NCBI GenBank assembly: GCA_902529805.1 | Contig: CABZXU010000009.1 | Span: forward strand, 1 to 57,947 | Reading direction: 5' to 3' | Source: an uncultured Marinoscillum sp. | GTDB taxonomy: Bacteria; Bacteroidota; Bacteroidia; Cytophagales; MED-G16 | DNA length: 57,947 nucleotides | Part shown: one piece after another, positions 9,248-18,714 of the stretch | Layout of the letters: every line of letters starts with the position of its first letter | Numbering within the stretch: the first letter of the stretch is position 1 | Notes under the pieces: generated by a model | The model's input: the letters and a program-made list of their open reading frames with translations, nothing else | Told to the model about the DNA's origin: nothing | The model's database searches: none | Program-made: the position numbers and the translations under genes

Positions 9248-10549
9248 TTATTCTACCAAATTAAAAACAATTCTTTGAAATAGTTCAGAAGAATTGTCTT
9301 GAATATTTTGAGTTTGTTTAAAAATCAATCCAATTACATTTTCCTTGGGGTCAGCAAAATATGAAGTATTGTAATAACCTCCCCAGTACAAACTACCCTT
9401 ACTTCCTCTACCCCCAAACCTTAAATCTTCATCTCTTATTATACCAAAGGCAAGTCCATGTCCAAGAGGAAAAGACTCTGCTTTTAAATTTCCTTTATCA
9501 TAATTTAGCAGATAAAAATTTTCAATTCCTGGTAACTGATTTTGAAATAGTAATTCATTAGTCTTTTTACTAATAATTTGATTATCATTATATTTTCCTT
9601 CATTTAAAAAAACAGTAAGAAATTTATAATAATCACTAATTGTACTTGATAAACCACATCCTCCAGCAAAAAATTTTTTTGCTCCCTGAATTGGATAATT
9701 AATATTAAATCTTTTGTCTTCAAACATGACCCATTTGTTATTTTTCTTAGTTAAAACAGGGACAAGTCTATCATATTTATTTTCTGGCAAATAAAAATAC
9801 GTGTCATTCATCTCCAATGGTTGGAAAATCTCATCATAAAAATATTTATCTAAAGTTTTACCAGATATTATTTCTATTAAATGTCCTAGTACATCTAAGC
9901 CGATTCCATAAGTATATCTTTCACCTGGATTGTGATGTAAAGGTACCTTAGCAAGATTTCTTATAGTTTCGCCAATTGTAATATCTTGATCACAAAAACA
10001 TAAAACCCCATATTTCATAAATTTTTCCTTTTCTTTATGATATATAGATTTTATTGAAGGATTACCATCAATAAAACCATAACCAATACCAGAAGTATGA
10101 GTTAATAATTGTCTAATTGTTATACTGTTTGAGGTCTGAATCGTCGAATAAGTTGTGTCTTTCTTATTATAAGAATCTAAAATTTGAACATTTTTAAATT
10201 CTGGTATATATTTTTCTATTGGGTCATCCAATCCAATTTTTCCTTTCTCCCAAAGCTTAATTACACCTATAGATGTTATAGCTTTAGTCATAGATGCAAT
10301 TCTAAAAATATCATTAATCTGATATTTATCATTTGTAATAGGATTTTTAATACCAAAAGATTTTTGATAAATAATATTTTTATTGTCTCCGACTAAAACA
10401 ACAGCTCCGGGTATTTGATTATCCTTTATAAATGAATAAATTAATGTATCTATTTCATTTAATCTAGTTGTATTGAAGTTAGAATTTTGTTGATTAGAAC
10501 AAGCAACTATAAGAAAAAAAAAAAAAACTAATTTGATTAATGATTTCAT
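9248..10549 (-). CDS. beta-lactamase-related serine hydrolase, lipoprotein
   Basis: Class C beta-lactamase / penicillin-binding-protein fold enzyme (433 residues from the chosen start), a family including D-amino-acid peptidases and esterases. The start at 10549 gives MKSLIKLVFFFFLIVACSNQ, a good lipoprotein signal with the lipobox Cys at residue 17; the longer open frame reaches 10630 but would overlap acs by 80 bp and bury the signal. SxxK is ASMTKAIT, the second catalytic Tyr is probably in ERYTYGIGLD, and the C-terminal GSLYWGGYYN replaces the KTG box. It begins 1 bp after the acs stop, so the two genes are probably one transcript. Confidence 0.85.
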   Translation of the reverse strand: MKSLIKLVFFFFLIVACSNQQNSNFNTTRLNEIDTLIYSFIKDNQIPGAVVLVGDNKNIIYQKSFGIKNPITNDKYQINDIFRIASMTKAITSIGVIKLWEKGKIGLDDPIEKYIPEFKNVQILDSYNKKDTTYSTIQTSNSITIRQLLTHTSGIGYGFIDGNPSIKSIYHKEKEKFMKYGVLCFCDQDITIGETIRNLAKVPLHHNPGERYTYGIGLDVLGHLIEIISGKTLDKYFYDEIFQPLEMNDTYFYLPENKYDRLVPVLTKKNNKWVMFEDKRFNINYPIQGAKKFFAGGCGLSSTISDYYKFLTVFLNEGKYNDNQIISKKTNELLFQNQLPGIENFYLLNYDKGNLKAESFPLGHGLAFGIIRDEDLRFGGRGSKGSLYWGGYYNTSYFADPKENVIGLIFKQTQNIQDNSSELFQRIVFNLVE

Positions 10550-10550
10550 T

Positions 10551-12434
10551 TTATTTTTTAGATTCAATAATTTCTTTAACAATATCTGGGTTAAGTAATG
10601 TAGAAGTATCACCAAAATTTTCAAAATCATTTGATGCTATCTTTCTTAGTATTCTTCTCATAATTTTACCAGATCTAGTTTTTGGTAGTCCTGGAACTAT
10701 TAATATTTCATCAGGTTTTGCAATAGGGCCTATATAATCAGATACTGTATTTCTTATTTCATCTTTATAATTTTGATTGTATTGATTTTTATCAATTATT
10801 ATGAAAGCAAAAATACCCTGTCCTTTTATTTTATGTGGATACCCTACAACAGCAGATTCAATTACTGAGGGGTTTTCATTTATTGCATTTTCAACTTCAG
10901 CAGTACCAATTCTATGACCAGAAACATTAATTACGTCATCTACTCTACCCAAAATTCTATAATTTCCTTCTTTATCTCTTTTTGCTCCATCCCCGGTAAA
11001 ATAGTAACCTTTAAAAGTTGAAAAATATGTCTTTTTACATCTTTCATGATCCCCATAAGTTGTTCTTAATATTGAAGGCCAAGGGTATTTAATACACAAA
11101 TTTCCCTCAACCTCATTTTCTTTAATTTCATTTCCATTATTGTCCAAAAGTATAGGTTGAATTCCTGGTAAAGGTAGTGTTGCATAAGTAGGCTTGGGTT
11201 CAATTACTCCAGGAATAGGAGAAATCATAATACCACCAGTTTCAGTTTGCCACCAAGTATCTACTAAAGGACATTTGTCTTTACCTATATTTGAATTATA
11301 CCAATTCCATGCTTCTAAATTTATTGGTTCACCTACTGATCCAATAACTTTCAATGTATCTAGACTTGAGTTTTTAAAATAGTTATCTCCAAAAGATTGT
11401 AAGGCTCTAATTGCTGTTGGAGCAGTATAGAATTGATTTACTTTATGCTTATCAACTATTTTCCAAAACCTACTGGGATCCGGATAAGTAGGAACACCTT
11501 CAAACATTAAGGTTGTTGCCCCACTCAATAAAGGACCATAAACAATGTATGAATGGCCAGTAATCCATCCAATATCAGCTGTACACCAATAAATTTCATC
11601 ATTTTTGTTTTGAAAAATATTTTCAAATGTATACTGACTGTAGATCATATATCCACCACAAGTATGAACTACACCCTTAGGGCTCCCAGTTGAGCCAGAG
11701 GTATATAAAATAAATAAAGAGTCTTCAGAATCCATAATTTCAGCTTTGCTTTCAGTAGACTCATTTTCTACTGTATCATGATACCAATAATCTCTATCTT
11801 TTTTCATTGACACATCCATATTAGTCCTATTTAAAACAATTACTGTTTCAATTGAATTTGTTTTTTTAATTGCTTCATCAACAATTTTTTTTACTGGAAT
11901 TATTTTATTGCCTCTAAAATTTCCATCTGATGTTATAATTACTTTTGCTCGCGAATCATTAATTCTATCCGATAGAGAGTTTGCACTAAAACCAGCAAAT
12001 ACAACCGAATGAATTGCACCTATTCGAGCACAAGATAACATAGCCACTACAGCCTCAGGTACCATCGGCATATAGATAATTACTCTATCTCCCTTTCTTA
12101 TATTTTTTTTCTTTAAAGCATTTGAAAATTGGCAAACTTGGGAGAATAATTGATTATATGTTATTTTTTTTGCTTCAGCATCAGAATCATTTGGTTCCCA
12201 TAGAATCGCGGTTTTATCTCTTATTTTAGATAAATTTCTTTCAAATATATTTTCTGTTATATTTAATTTGCCATTAATGAACCATTCGACTTTTGGTTCA
12301 TCAAAATTCCAGTTTAATACTTTATTGAACGGAGAAATCCATTGAAAATTTTTTGCATAATTAGACCAAAATTTCTCTGGATTAGAAATGCTTAATTCAT
12401 ACTCTTTTAAATATTCTTTTTTTGACTTAATCAT
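10551..12434 (-). CDS. acs: acetyl-CoA synthetase
   Basis: Activates acetate to acetyl-CoA via acetyl-AMP, in the cytoplasm. At 627 residues it is near the family length (~650). The AMP-binding P-loop is YTSGSTGSPKGVVHT (~245), followed by the acetate-pocket region WCTADIGWITGHSY and WWQTETGG, then YYFTGDGA, the hinge and RVDDVINVSGHRIGTAEVE. The C-terminal RSGKIMRRILRKI contains the catalytic lysine that is acetylated for control in other bacteria. It lies in a minus-strand run between the PIN-PhoH gene (5 bp upstream) and the serine hydrolase. Confidence 0.96.
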   Translation of the reverse strand: MIKSKKEYLKEYELSISNPEKFWSNYAKNFQWISPFNKVLNWNFDEPKVEWFINGKLNITENIFERNLSKIRDKTAILWEPNDSDAEAKKITYNQLFSQVCQFSNALKKKNIRKGDRVIIYMPMVPEAVVAMLSCARIGAIHSVVFAGFSANSLSDRINDSRAKVIITSDGNFRGNKIIPVKKIVDEAIKKTNSIETVIVLNRTNMDVSMKKDRDYWYHDTVENESTESKAEIMDSEDSLFILYTSGSTGSPKGVVHTCGGYMIYSQYTFENIFQNKNDEIYWCTADIGWITGHSYIVYGPLLSGATTLMFEGVPTYPDPSRFWKIVDKHKVNQFYTAPTAIRALQSFGDNYFKNSSLDTLKVIGSVGEPINLEAWNWYNSNIGKDKCPLVDTWWQTETGGIMISPIPGVIEPKPTYATLPLPGIQPILLDNNGNEIKENEVEGNLCIKYPWPSILRTTYGDHERCKKTYFSTFKGYYFTGDGAKRDKEGNYRILGRVDDVINVSGHRIGTAEVENAINENPSVIESAVVGYPHKIKGQGIFAFIIIDKNQYNQNYKDEIRNTVSDYIGPIAKPDEILIVPGLPKTRSGKIMRRILRKIASNDFENFGDTSTLLNPDIVKEIIESKK

Positions 12435-12439
12435 AAAGC

Positions 12440-13762
12440 TTAAAGTAGATCATTAGCTAAATTGGCTAACTCTGATCTTTCACCTTTCTTTAATGTAACA
12501 TGAGAATAAATCTTTTCTTTTTTCAGCCTATCAATTAGATATGATAACCCATTACTTTGTGAATCAAGATATGGTGTATCTATTTGATATATATCACCTA
12601 TAAATACAACTTTAGTATTATCTCCAGCTCTAGAAATTATAGTTTTAATTTCATGAGGAGTTAGATTTTGAGCTTCATCGATTATAAAAAAAATATTTGA
12701 AAAACTTCTGCCTCTAATATATGCAAGAGGCTGAATAAGTAATTTCTCTGTATCAATCATATTCCTTAATGCTTTAAATTCTTTATCTGTTTGATTATAC
12801 TGATTTTGTATGAATTTTAAATTATCCCATAAAGGTTCCATATAAGGATTAATTTTTGATTGTATATCACCTGGTAAAAAACCAATGTCTTTATTACTTA
12901 AAGGAACTATAGGTCTAGCAATAAATATTTGTTTAAAATTTCTTCTTTGCTCAAGAGCAGATGCTAAAGCCAGAAGAGTTTTTCCAGTTCCTGCTACTCC
13001 ATTAATTGTAACAAGTTTAATTTTAGGATCAAATAATGCATGTAATGCAAATGCTTGCTCAGCATTTCTTGGATTGATTCCGTAAGCATTTTTCTTTTCA
13101 ACTTTAACAAAGATATCTTCTGCATGATCATAGAAGGTAAGTATTGATTTTTTTTCACTTTTTAAAATATAAAACCTGTTTTCACTCAAAATTTTTTTTC
13201 TAAATACCTGAGTCTTTTTAAGTATAGAATTTTCATAAAGTCTATCAATTGAAGAATCTTTTATATTTTCTAAAACTTGACTTTCAACATCTAAAGAATT
13301 AACGTTTTGTATTTTTCCAGTTAAATAATCTTCTGCTCTAAGATTTAAAGATTTTGCTTTTAATCTAAGGTTTATATCTTTAGAAACTAAAATCACAAGT
13401 TTATTTTTTTCTTCTTTTTGTAATTGAACAGCGGAATTTAAAATTTTATGATCATTAATTTCATCATTAAACACATTGTTGATATCATTTTTTTTATCTA
13501 CTAATACTTTAAAATTACCTTTATTTTTTCCATTTAAAGAAATCCATTTATCAAGCATTTCATGTTTTGAAAGTTTATCAATTAATCTAATAAATTCTCT
13601 AGCTTCAAAATTTTTTGTATCATTTCCTTTTTTCATTTCATCAAGCTCTTCAAGAACAGTTATAGGAATTCCGATATCATTTTCTTCAAAATTCATTATC
13701 GAATCATGAGAATGTAAAATAACAGAAGTATCTAAAACAAAAATTTTTTTAAGTTTTTTCAT
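12440..13762 (-). CDS. PIN domain-PhoH family ATPase/RNase
   Basis: A 440-residue fusion of an N-terminal PIN nuclease domain (residues 1-150, FVLDTSVILHSHDSI with conserved acids) and a C-terminal PhoH-type P-loop ATPase (~240-440). The ATPase has Walker A NGVAGTGKTLL and Walker B FFIIDEAQNLTPHE, and the PhoH signature IARPIVPL. Family members (PhoH2/YlaK type) are linked to RNA unwinding and cleavage; a role in RNA turnover is inferred only. Its first 14 bp overlap the end of bshA, pointing to translational coupling. Confidence 0.92.
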   Translation of the reverse strand: MKKLKKIFVLDTSVILHSHDSIMNFEENDIGIPITVLEELDEMKKGNDTKNFEAREFIRLIDKLSKHEMLDKWISLNGKNKGNFKVLVDKKNDINNVFNDEINDHKILNSAVQLQKEEKNKLVILVSKDINLRLKAKSLNLRAEDYLTGKIQNVNSLDVESQVLENIKDSSIDRLYENSILKKTQVFRKKILSENRFYILKSEKKSILTFYDHAEDIFVKVEKKNAYGINPRNAEQAFALHALFDPKIKLVTINGVAGTGKTLLALASALEQRRNFKQIFIARPIVPLSNKDIGFLPGDIQSKINPYMEPLWDNLKFIQNQYNQTDKEFKALRNMIDTEKLLIQPLAYIRGRSFSNIFFIIDEAQNLTPHEIKTIISRAGDNTKVVFIGDIYQIDTPYLDSQSNGLSYLIDRLKKEKIYSHVTLKKGERSELANLANDLL

Positions 13763-14876
13763 TTATTATTTTATTATAAAACTTTACATACTCAGGCACA
13801 ATTTTCTCTATACTATACTTTTTTGCTCTCATTAATGCATCATCTTTAAATTTTTTAAGATTCATCTCATCTAATACAAATAAAGATTTTTTTGCCATTT
13901 CATTTATATCCCCCACATTGCAACAAAAACCAGATTTGCCACTAACTATTAATTCTGGTAAACCTCCAATATTTGAAGATATGACAGGAATAGAAGAAGA
14001 CATAGCCTCTAGAGCAGACAAGCCGAAGCTTTCTTTTTCTGAAGGCAACAAAAATAAGTCTCCATTTGACAAAACATCTTCAACATTGTCTATGTTTCCA
14101 AGAAAAGTCACGTCCTTCAGACTACAAGTGGCTCTTGCTAAAGATTCAATATTTTGTCTTTCTGGACCATCTCCAATCATTACAAGTTTAGATGGTATAT
14201 TCTTATTTATCTTACAAAAAACATTTATTACATCTTGAATTCTTTTTACTTTTCTAAAATTTGAAGTATGTAAAATTAACTTTTCATCATTTTTACAAAT
14301 CTTATTTTTGAACTTATTATTTTTTGATTTTTTAAACCTCTTCAAATTAATAAAATTTGGAATAACATTAATATCAACATTAATATCAAAACTATCTAGT
14401 GTGTCTTTTTTCAAGCTTTCAGATACTGCTGTAACGCCATCCGATTCATTTATTGAATAATTAATTACTGGCATAATAGATGGATCATTTCCAATTAAAG
14501 TAATATCGGTTCCATGTAATGTTGTTATTATAGGTATATTCAAGCCATAACTAGCCAGAATTTTTTTTGCTAATAATGCAGAAGAGGCATGAGGAATAGC
14601 ATAATGAACATGAAGAACATCTAATTTCTCATATTGAATAATTTCCACAAGCTTACTTGTAAGAGATAATTCATAAGGGGGAAATTCAAATAAAGGATAG
14701 TTTTTTACCCCAACTTCATGATAAAATAAATTTTCATTATGAAAATTTAGCCTAGCAGGTACAGCATATGATATAAAATGTACCTTATTATCTCTGTTAG
14801 ATAATTCTTTTCCTAATTCAGTAGCAACAACGCCACTTCCTCCATAAGTAGGATAACAAACAATTCCGATTTTCAT
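13749..14876 (-). CDS. bshA: N-acetyl-alpha-D-glucosaminyl L-malate synthase
   Basis: Glycosyltransferase family 4 enzyme that makes the first intermediate of bacillithiol from UDP-GlcNAc and malate. The N-terminus GIVCYPTYGGSGVVATELG is the BshA signature, followed by SYAVPARL, VHYAIPHASSA and TTLHGTDITLIG. The C-terminal nucleotide-sugar region is KESFGLSALEAMSSSIPVIS with NIGGLPEL. At 375 residues it is full length. It is the first gene of a minus-strand run bshA-phoH-acs-serine hydrolase. bshB and bshC are not in the window. Confidence 0.94.
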   Translation of the reverse strand: MKIGIVCYPTYGGSGVVATELGKELSNRDNKVHFISYAVPARLNFHNENLFYHEVGVKNYPLFEFPPYELSLTSKLVEIIQYEKLDVLHVHYAIPHASSALLAKKILASYGLNIPIITTLHGTDITLIGNDPSIMPVINYSINESDGVTAVSESLKKDTLDSFDINVDINVIPNFINLKRFKKSKNNKFKNKICKNDEKLILHTSNFRKVKRIQDVINVFCKINKNIPSKLVMIGDGPERQNIESLARATCSLKDVTFLGNIDNVEDVLSNGDLFLLPSEKESFGLSALEAMSSSIPVISSNIGGLPELIVSGKSGFCCNVGDINEMAKKSLFVLDEMNLKKFKDDALMRAKKYSIEKIVPEYVKFYNKIINEKT

Positions 14877-14986
14877 CTATATAAAATTAATATATTTGAT
14901 CTCAATTTCATATAAAAATTGATGATGAATAGTTTAATTTTCTATAAAAAAAAAAATAATAAATTTATCTTTATAAAAAATATATA

Positions 14987-15301
14987 ATGAAATTTCCCTC
15001 ACTTGTAAAACTACCAAAAAATAAAAAATTTAATGTTAAACCAAGACATTATGATCCTATCAAAGATGATATAGAGCAAAGGATATCTAAAATCAAAAAT
15101 GAAAAGAAAAAAAAATTGTTTATTAATAAATTTGATAACCCAACCGAATTAGAGATTTTAAAACCCGGTAATTTACAATTATTGCTATTTCTATTACTTT
15201 CACTAGTTTTCGTTGGATGGCTGTATTATGGTAACATAATTTTTATTTTACTAGTTATAATTCCTCTTATCTACTTTTATAAATTAAATAAAAAAAATTG
15301 A
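14987..15301 (+). CDS. small conserved membrane protein upstream of mutL
   Basis: A 104-residue protein. The N-terminal half is basic and hydrophilic (KFPSLVKLPKNKKFNVKPRHYDPIKDDIEQR), and the C-terminal third carries two close hydrophobic helices (LLLFLLLSLVFVGWLYYG and IIFILLVIIPLIYFY). Similar small proteins precede mutL in many Bacteroidota and are sometimes mislabelled as riboflavin synthase; nothing here supports an enzyme. It ends 7 bp before the mutL ATG, so it probably opens a five-gene operon. Function unknown. Confidence 0.7.
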   Translation: MKFPSLVKLPKNKKFNVKPRHYDPIKDDIEQRISKIKNEKKKKLFINKFDNPTELEILKPGNLQLLLFLLLSLVFVGWLYYGNIIFILLVIIPLIYFYKLNKKN

Positions 15302-15308
15302 TTTCTTG

Positions 15309-17066
15309 ATGAAAAATATTATTCATAAACTATCTGAATCTGTTGCAAATCAAATCGCGGCTGGGGAAGTTGTTCAAAGACCATCTTCTATAATAAAAGA
15401 GTTATTAGAAAATAGTATAGATGCTTCTTCAAAAAACATAAAAGTTATTATTGAAGAAGGAGGAAAAAATAAGATCATGGTAATAGATGATGGTTCAGGA
15501 ATGAGTAAAGATGATGCAGTAAAATGTTTTGAAAAACATTCAACTTCAAAACTGAAAAAATCTGATGATCTTTTTAAAATTAAAACGATGGGGTTTAGAG
15601 GGGAAGCATTATCATCAATTGCATCGGTTTGTCAAGTAGAACTTTCAACACAAATGGAAAATAATGATATTGGAAGTAAAGTTATAATTGAAGGATCTAA
15701 AATTAAGGAAACCTCTGAAATATCAAAAAATAGAGGAACAACAATTATTATAAAAAATATATTCTATAACATACCTGCTAGAAGAAGTTTTTTAAAATCA
15801 GATACCGTTGAATTAAAACATATAATTAATGAATTTCAAAAAATTGCAATAGCCAATACTGATGTAAGCTTTTCATTTTATAACAGAGAAATGGAAATTT
15901 ATAATTTAAAGAAATCAAATTTAAGTAATAGAATCGTATCTATTTTTGGAAAAAACTATAAAGAACAGCTTATCAAATGTGATGAAAAATTTGATGATAT
16001 TTATATAAAAGGTTTTATAGGAAAACCAAAAAATTCAAAAAAAACTAGAGGGGAACAATTTTTTTTTGTAAATAATAGATTTGTAAAAAGTTCATATCTA
16101 AATCATTCTATAATCAAAAGTTACGGAGGACTAATTGAAGAAAAAAGATTTCCATTTTACTTAATATTTATTGAAATCAACCCTAAATCAATAGATATAA
16201 ATGTTCATCCAACAAAAAATGAAATTAAGTTTGAAGATGAAAAGCTTATATATAATATAGTCCATTCATCAGTAAATAAATCATTAGCGATTCACAATGT
16301 ATCTCCGTCCATCAATTTTGATGCTGATGTTAATTTCAAATCTATAAGGATAAAAGAATATAATGTTATAGATAAAGATTCAAAATCTAAAAATTTTGCT
16401 AAAAATAAATGGGAAGGAATTTTTGAGGAAGCTAAATCTGAAAATATGATTTCAAATCAAGAGTCTATTTTTAAAGAAAAAGAAGAAAAAAAAGAACAAT
16501 CAAATAATGTACCCATTCAATTGGTAAAACCGTATATTTTTAAGCAACTTAATAACAAAGTCTTGATATTTAATCAATCACTAATGCATGAAAGAATATT
16601 ATATGAAAAATATAAATCTAATTTTAAGAATAAGAAATCAAATTCTCAACAATCTCTTTTCCCAAAATATGTTGAATTAAATAAAACAGATTTTCAATTA
16701 ATTAGTGAAATGATAGATGAAATAAAACTATTAGGCTTTGATATTGATTTATTCGGAGACAATTCAATTATTATAAACGGAATACCATCCGGTTCTGAAG
16801 AGATTAATGAAAAAGATTTGATTGAAAGTTTTATTGAAGAAATGAAATTAAATAATGAAAAAATTGATGGTAATAAAAATGAAAAAATCATTAGATCTTT
16901 TGCAAAAAGATGCAGAATATCTGAAGAAAAAAAATTAGAAGAAGGCGAAATAAAATCACTAATTGATCAACTTTTTTCATGTGAAATTTCCAATTATACA
17001 CCAGATGGCGAAAAAATATTTATTCAAATAAACAAGGAACAAATAAATAATTTATTTAATGTTTAA
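15309..17066 (+). CDS. mutL: DNA mismatch repair protein MutL
   Basis: GHKL ATPase that couples MutS mismatch recognition to strand processing. Residues 1-330 hold the ATPase motifs LSESVANQIAAGEVVQRPSS, DDGSGMSKDD and TMGFRGEALSSIASV, and the transducer domain with VDINVHPTKNEIKF. After a low-complexity linker (~360-400) comes the C-terminal dimerisation domain. I see no clear DQHAxxER metal-binding motif (QSLMHERILYEKY occupies that place), so endonuclease activity is doubtful. I start at ATG 15309; a TTG at 15306 gives one extra residue. The 3' end overlaps the rhomboid gene by 8 bp. Confidence 0.95.
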   Translation: MKNIIHKLSESVANQIAAGEVVQRPSSIIKELLENSIDASSKNIKVIIEEGGKNKIMVIDDGSGMSKDDAVKCFEKHSTSKLKKSDDLFKIKTMGFRGEALSSIASVCQVELSTQMENNDIGSKVIIEGSKIKETSEISKNRGTTIIIKNIFYNIPARRSFLKSDTVELKHIINEFQKIAIANTDVSFSFYNREMEIYNLKKSNLSNRIVSIFGKNYKEQLIKCDEKFDDIYIKGFIGKPKNSKKTRGEQFFFVNNRFVKSSYLNHSIIKSYGGLIEEKRFPFYLIFIEINPKSIDINVHPTKNEIKFEDEKLIYNIVHSSVNKSLAIHNVSPSINFDADVNFKSIRIKEYNVIDKDSKSKNFAKNKWEGIFEEAKSENMISNQESIFKEKEEKKEQSNNVPIQLVKPYIFKQLNNKVLIFNQSLMHERILYEKYKSNFKNKKSNSQQSLFPKYVELNKTDFQLISEMIDEIKLLGFDIDLFGDNSIIINGIPSGSEEINEKDLIESFIEEMKLNNEKIDGNKNEKIIRSFAKRCRISEEKKLEEGEIKSLIDQLFSCEISNYTPDGEKIFIQINKEQINNLFNV

Positions 17067-17838
17067 TCTAACCCCAGCAGCTAAAAATATTCTAATTATC
17101 AATGGAATATTATTCTTTATAACTAATCAGGATGTTATTGAGTTTTTAGGAATGAGATACGTTCTATCAGAAAACTTCAAACCATTCCAGATGCTAACCT
17201 ATATGTGGGTTCATGCTAATTTTTTACACTTATTTTCTAACATGTTCGCAGTTTTTGTATTTGCTCCGGTTTTAGAGAAAGTCTGGGGATCTAAAAAATT
17301 TTTTGTTTTTTATTTACTAACTGGAGTTGGAGCCGGAATTTTGTATTGTGGAATTAATTTTATTGAAACATATAAATTTGAAAAAGAAACAGAAAATTAT
17401 GTCACAAACCCTAGTCCAGAAAAATTTAGAAAGCTAATACTTGACAATGCACCTGAATATTATAATCAACTTTATGATTTTATTATTGATTATTCTGATA
17501 ATCCAGAAAATATAAACTATATAGAAGAAAGTAAAGTTTCAGCTAGTCAGTTATTTAGATTTAAAAGTGATATTCCAATGGTAGGGGCATCAGGAGCAGT
17601 ATTTGGAATTCTTCTTGCATTTGCTATGTTATTTCCAAACATGCAGTTAATGCTTCTCTTCCCTCCAATTCCAGTAAAAGCAAAATATTTGGTGCTAGTA
17701 TATGGAATATATGAACTTTGGAGTGAACTAAACAGAATGCCTGGAGATAATGTTGCACATCTTGCTCATTTAGGAGGTATGTTAATTGCATATATTATAT
17801 TAAGATATTGGAAAAATAAATATGGAACTTACTATTAA
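17059..17838 (+). CDS. rhomboid-family intramembrane serine protease (first of pair)
   Basis: Polytopic inner-membrane protease of 259 residues. The catalytic serine is Ser178 in VGASGAVFG and the histidine is His237 in HLAHLGGM; the oxyanion region is HANFLHLFSNMF (Asn61). A roughly 65-residue, charged, presumably periplasmic or cytoplasmic insert (residues ~104-172, FEKETENYVTNPSPEKF onward) separates the third helix from the catalytic serine helix, longer than in minimal rhomboids. It overlaps mutL by 8 bp and is followed by a second rhomboid 3 bp later. The mutL-rhomboid-rhomboid order is conserved in Bacteroidota. Substrates unknown. Confidence 0.92.
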   Translation: MFNLTPAAKNILIINGILFFITNQDVIEFLGMRYVLSENFKPFQMLTYMWVHANFLHLFSNMFAVFVFAPVLEKVWGSKKFFVFYLLTGVGAGILYCGINFIETYKFEKETENYVTNPSPEKFRKLILDNAPEYYNQLYDFIIDYSDNPENINYIEESKVSASQLFRFKSDIPMVGASGAVFGILLAFAMLFPNMQLMLLFPPIPVKAKYLVLVYGIYELWSELNRMPGDNVAHLAHLGGMLIAYIILRYWKNKYGTYY

Positions 17839-17841
17839 AAT

Positions 17842-18714
17842 ATGGCCAATTTTATTATTGAAGATTTAAAAAAAGAATGGAATAAACCTGAAAATGGACT
17901 TATCAAAATCATATTAATAAATGTGATTGTTTTTATTTCTATTAGCATAATAAAAGTGCTTTCTCAAATTTTAGGTTTTGGAAGTTTATTTCTAAGTTTT
18001 ATTAACTCTTTAATGCTTCCGTCAGATTTTAAACAATTTCTATTTCAACCATGGAGTTTAATTTCATATTTTTTCCTCCACCAAGGTTTTTCTCATATTT
18101 TATGGAACATGTTATTTCTCTATTGGTTTGGAAAAATTATGACCGAAAACCTTGGAAATAACTCTTTAATTAGTCTTTATATAATTGGAGGTATAATTGG
18201 AGGATTATCTTACATGGCAATATTTAATATTATTCCATTCTATTATGATAGAGTAGAAAGTTCTTTAATGCTAGGAGCATCCGCTGGGGTGTTTAGTGTT
18301 GTAATAGGGTCAGCAACACTTATGCCAAATTATACTTTTCATCTTCTCTTTATAGGGCCTGTAAGAATTAAATATATAGCTCTATTCTATTTTTTAATTT
18401 CTTTTTTTGATATAACAGGCCAAAATGCAGGTGGTGAAATTGCCCATATAGGAGGAGCAGTCATTGGATATATATTTATTAAACAGTTACAAAATGGAAA
18501 TAATATGGGGGATCCTATTATCAAGATTTTATCATTTTTCAAAAACTTAAAATTTGAAAAAAAAGCTGAATCTTATGCTTATAAAGAAGAAACTATTAAA
18601 AATGAAAGTGATCAAGATGAAATCGATTTGATTTTAGATAAAATATCTAAAAGTGGGTATTCAAGTTTAACAAAAGAAGAGAAAGAAAAACTATTTAAGT
18701 TGAGTAAAAAATGA
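17842..18714 (+). CDS. rhomboid-family intramembrane serine protease (second of pair)
   Basis: A 290-residue rhomboid with catalytic Ser147 in LGASAGVFSV and His202 in EIAHIGGAVIGY; the conserved HxxxN is in FSHILWNMLFLYWFG (Asn89). Six membrane helices lie in residues ~22-215, then a charged cytosolic tail of ~75 residues rich in Glu/Lys ends the protein. It differs from its neighbour in lacking the long insert before the serine helix and in having the tail. It overlaps the next gene by 4 bp (ATGA), indicating coupling. Confidence 0.92.
   Translation: MANFIIEDLKKEWNKPENGLIKIILINVIVFISISIIKVLSQILGFGSLFLSFINSLMLPSDFKQFLFQPWSLISYFFLHQGFSHILWNMLFLYWFGKIMTENLGNNSLISLYIIGGIIGGLSYMAIFNIIPFYYDRVESSLMLGASAGVFSVVIGSATLMPNYTFHLLFIGPVRIKYIALFYFLISFFDITGQNAGGEIAHIGGAVIGYIFIKQLQNGNNMGDPIIKILSFFKNLKFEKKAESYAYKEETIKNESDQDEIDLILDKISKSGYSSLTKEEKEKLFKLSKK

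Noticed and set aside
12440-13762. 14-bp overlap of bshA and the PIN-PhoH gene as a sign of frameshift
   Set aside because: Both proteins have complete, family-typical ends, so the overlap is an ordinary coupling arrangement.
14987-15301. Small mutL-upstream gene as riboflavin synthase
   Set aside because: It has two membrane helices and a basic N-terminus and no lumazine/riboflavin synthase motif; the label is a known kind of carry-over error.
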